A stretch of DNA of 34,283 bases. It comes from Haplomitrium mnioides. Its lineage: Eukaryota > Marchantiophyta > Haplomitriopsida > Calobryales. Where the stretch lies: positions 1 to 34,283 of the forward strand of contig JBNGIS010034032.1 of the NCBI GenBank assembly GCA_049999725.1, given 5' to 3'. The position numbers and the translations under genes are program-made. The notes beneath the pieces are model-generated. The model was given only the letters and a program-made list of their open reading frames with translations, searched no databases and was not told the DNA's origin. Positions 33,183-34,283 of the stretch are shown piece by piece (positions within the stretch are counted from its first letter, which is position 1; the number at the start of each line of letters is the position of its first letter).

Positions 33183-33300
33183 TTGTTCAAAATGTCAGCA
33201 GCAATTCTTTAGGCTTCTTTTGAGAAAATTTTGAAGAGATTTTGTTCAGAATGTCACGAGCGATTCTTTAGGCTTCTTATAAGAAATCTGGAAAGAGATT
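33183..33300 (+). repeat. 59-bp tandem duplication (2 units)
   Basis: ttgttcaaaatgtcagcagc at 33183 and ttgttcagaatgtcacgagc at 33242 start two similar 59-bp units that share caattctttaggcttctt-like and gagatt ends. Confidence 0.8.
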
Positions 33301-33643
33301 ATTTCTTTGGAAGACTTCTCATAAATAATTTCTTTTGATGGAGAGTGTCGAGACAAAATTGCTGGACCTTTGAGCTGAGATCCTCACCATTCACTTGCGC
33401 GGGAAGAGCATGAAAATGAACAATAGCTCTTACCTTGTAACCATAGTCTCTTGCCGAATCATTTAGACCTTGAGTTGTTACAGTATGGGCTTTTTTAGGA
33501 AGCACTTTGTTTAAAAATGAAGGGATTTTCATTGGTAGCCTTTTTGTTCTTTGATTCCGCCTTGCAAGTCTCTAAATGCATGCATAGCTGCAAAAGCTAT
33601 CAATGAAGCCATCATTGTCACCCATGGGCCCTTTCCCATTATG

Positions 33644-33682
<39 letters not shown>

Positions 33683-34068
33683 TGGCAACATGCTTTTGAA
33701 GTTGTTTATGAGTAGGTACAAAAGATATTTGTTTTGATTAAGTAGAAGCATTGATTGAGAAGGTTGTAGCAGATTTGCATCATGATCCGCTTTGAACTCA
33801 AGACACAATGAGCCACCTAAAGATTTGAGAGAGTCATTTCAAAAAAATTTAGAAAAATACCTTTCTTTTCCTCCTGTTTTGGGTCTAAAAACAAATTTTT
33901 TCTGCAAAAATAAGTAGTTCCTCTTTTGTGTAGTATGTTCATGGTTCATAGTAGAGGCTATTTACATTGTTTGCTATAAGAATTTCAATGTTTTGGCTAC
34001 TGAATCTTTTGGTGTAGATCTTTTGGGTTGTTGAAGTGTCTACCCACCTCAACTACTTAATCCTTTGC
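33301..34068. other. Unassigned AT-rich sequence with a poly(A) tract
   Basis: No gene is supported. Apart from the homopolymer at 33644-33680 and chance frames I see nothing. Confidence 0.5.
33644..33680 (+). repeat. 37-nt poly(A) homopolymer
   Basis: An unbroken A run preceded by cccattatg and followed by ggtggcaaca. It could be the tail of a retroposed sequence or a simple expansion. No body or flanking target duplication could be recognised, and homopolymers this long are prone to sequencing error. Confidence 0.9.
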
Positions 34069-34283
34069 TAACAATGACTTTGATGTAAGACATGAAACCT
34101 CTTTGCGTGCTTTGACTTTGATATAGAATGTGGAACCCTCTCTACTTTGAGACTCCGATTTGAAAATCGGAACCCTAAGCGTACCTACACTCTGATCTAG
34201 AACTCGGAACCCTATGCGCACATAGACTTTCATGAGAAAGTGGAAACCTTATGCGCACCTAGAATCTGTTGTGGAACTCAAAA
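34069..34283. repeat. Second array of the 37-bp satellite family, running off the window
   Basis: The anchor ggaaccct and its variants recur at 34093, 34132, 34169, 34206, 34242 and 34273 (steps 39, 37, 37, 36, 31). Units carry atgcgcacatag-type cores and aactcggaaccct, matching the array at 30478-30975 in period and layout but more diverged. Confidence 0.8.

Noticed and set aside
33644-33680. Poly(A) tract as the tail of a SINE, LINE or processed pseudogene
   Set aside because: No recognisable body upstream and no flanking direct repeat found; kept only as a homopolymer.

Overview
This window looks like nuclear DNA of a land plant with a large, retrotransposon-rich genome. The evidence is Ty3/gypsy LTR retroelements of plant type with LTRs over 3 kb, stacked insertions, telobox-bearing short satellites, and a relic plant-type 2-oxoglutarate dioxygenase gene with a GT-AG intron. 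I cannot name the species; a gymnosperm or fern would fit, but that is inference. I see no intact protein-coding gene, no rRNA, no tRNA and no CRISPR array.

Most of 1-30,100 is one stack of related LTR elements (LTR ends TGTCA...TGACA, 5-bp target duplications). From outside in: (i) element 3, oldest, plus strand: 5' LTR in two pieces (from about 2275 to 2955, and 26173-27264), then a decayed gag-protease region that stops near 30,075; (ii) a solo LTR on the minus strand (2956-3764 and 24644-26172) inside that LTR; (iii) element 1, plus strand (3765-24638), inside the solo LTR; (iv) element 2, plus strand (13280-23456), inside the 3' LTR of element 1. Direct repeats at every junction (GGTTG/GGTTG, AATGT/AATGC, TGAAG/TGGAG) and the continuity of homologous sequence across each insertion support this order. 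A further LTR end of the element 2 type fills 1-1638.

All three internal regions are broken by stops, frameshifts and deletions. Elements 1 and 2 keep gag, reverse transcriptase, RNase H and integrase remnants but lack protease; element 3 keeps gag with a zinc knuckle and protease but lacks everything downstream. Many stops are C-to-T or G-to-A transitions at Gln or Trp codons, as expected from decay of methylated cytosines, and some stops are shared between copies. The LTRs carry internal arrays with periods of 76-78 bp and a palindromic module that is inverted between the two LTR types.

From about 30,100 to the end the sequence is AT-richer and not recognisably retroelement. It holds a 37-bp satellite with a palindromic core and a telomere-like heptamer (30478-30975), the minus-strand dioxygenase relic (31599-32300), diverged copies of the palindromic unit (32761-33110), a 59-bp tandem duplication, a 37-nt poly(A) tract, and a second array of the 37-bp family running off the right edge.
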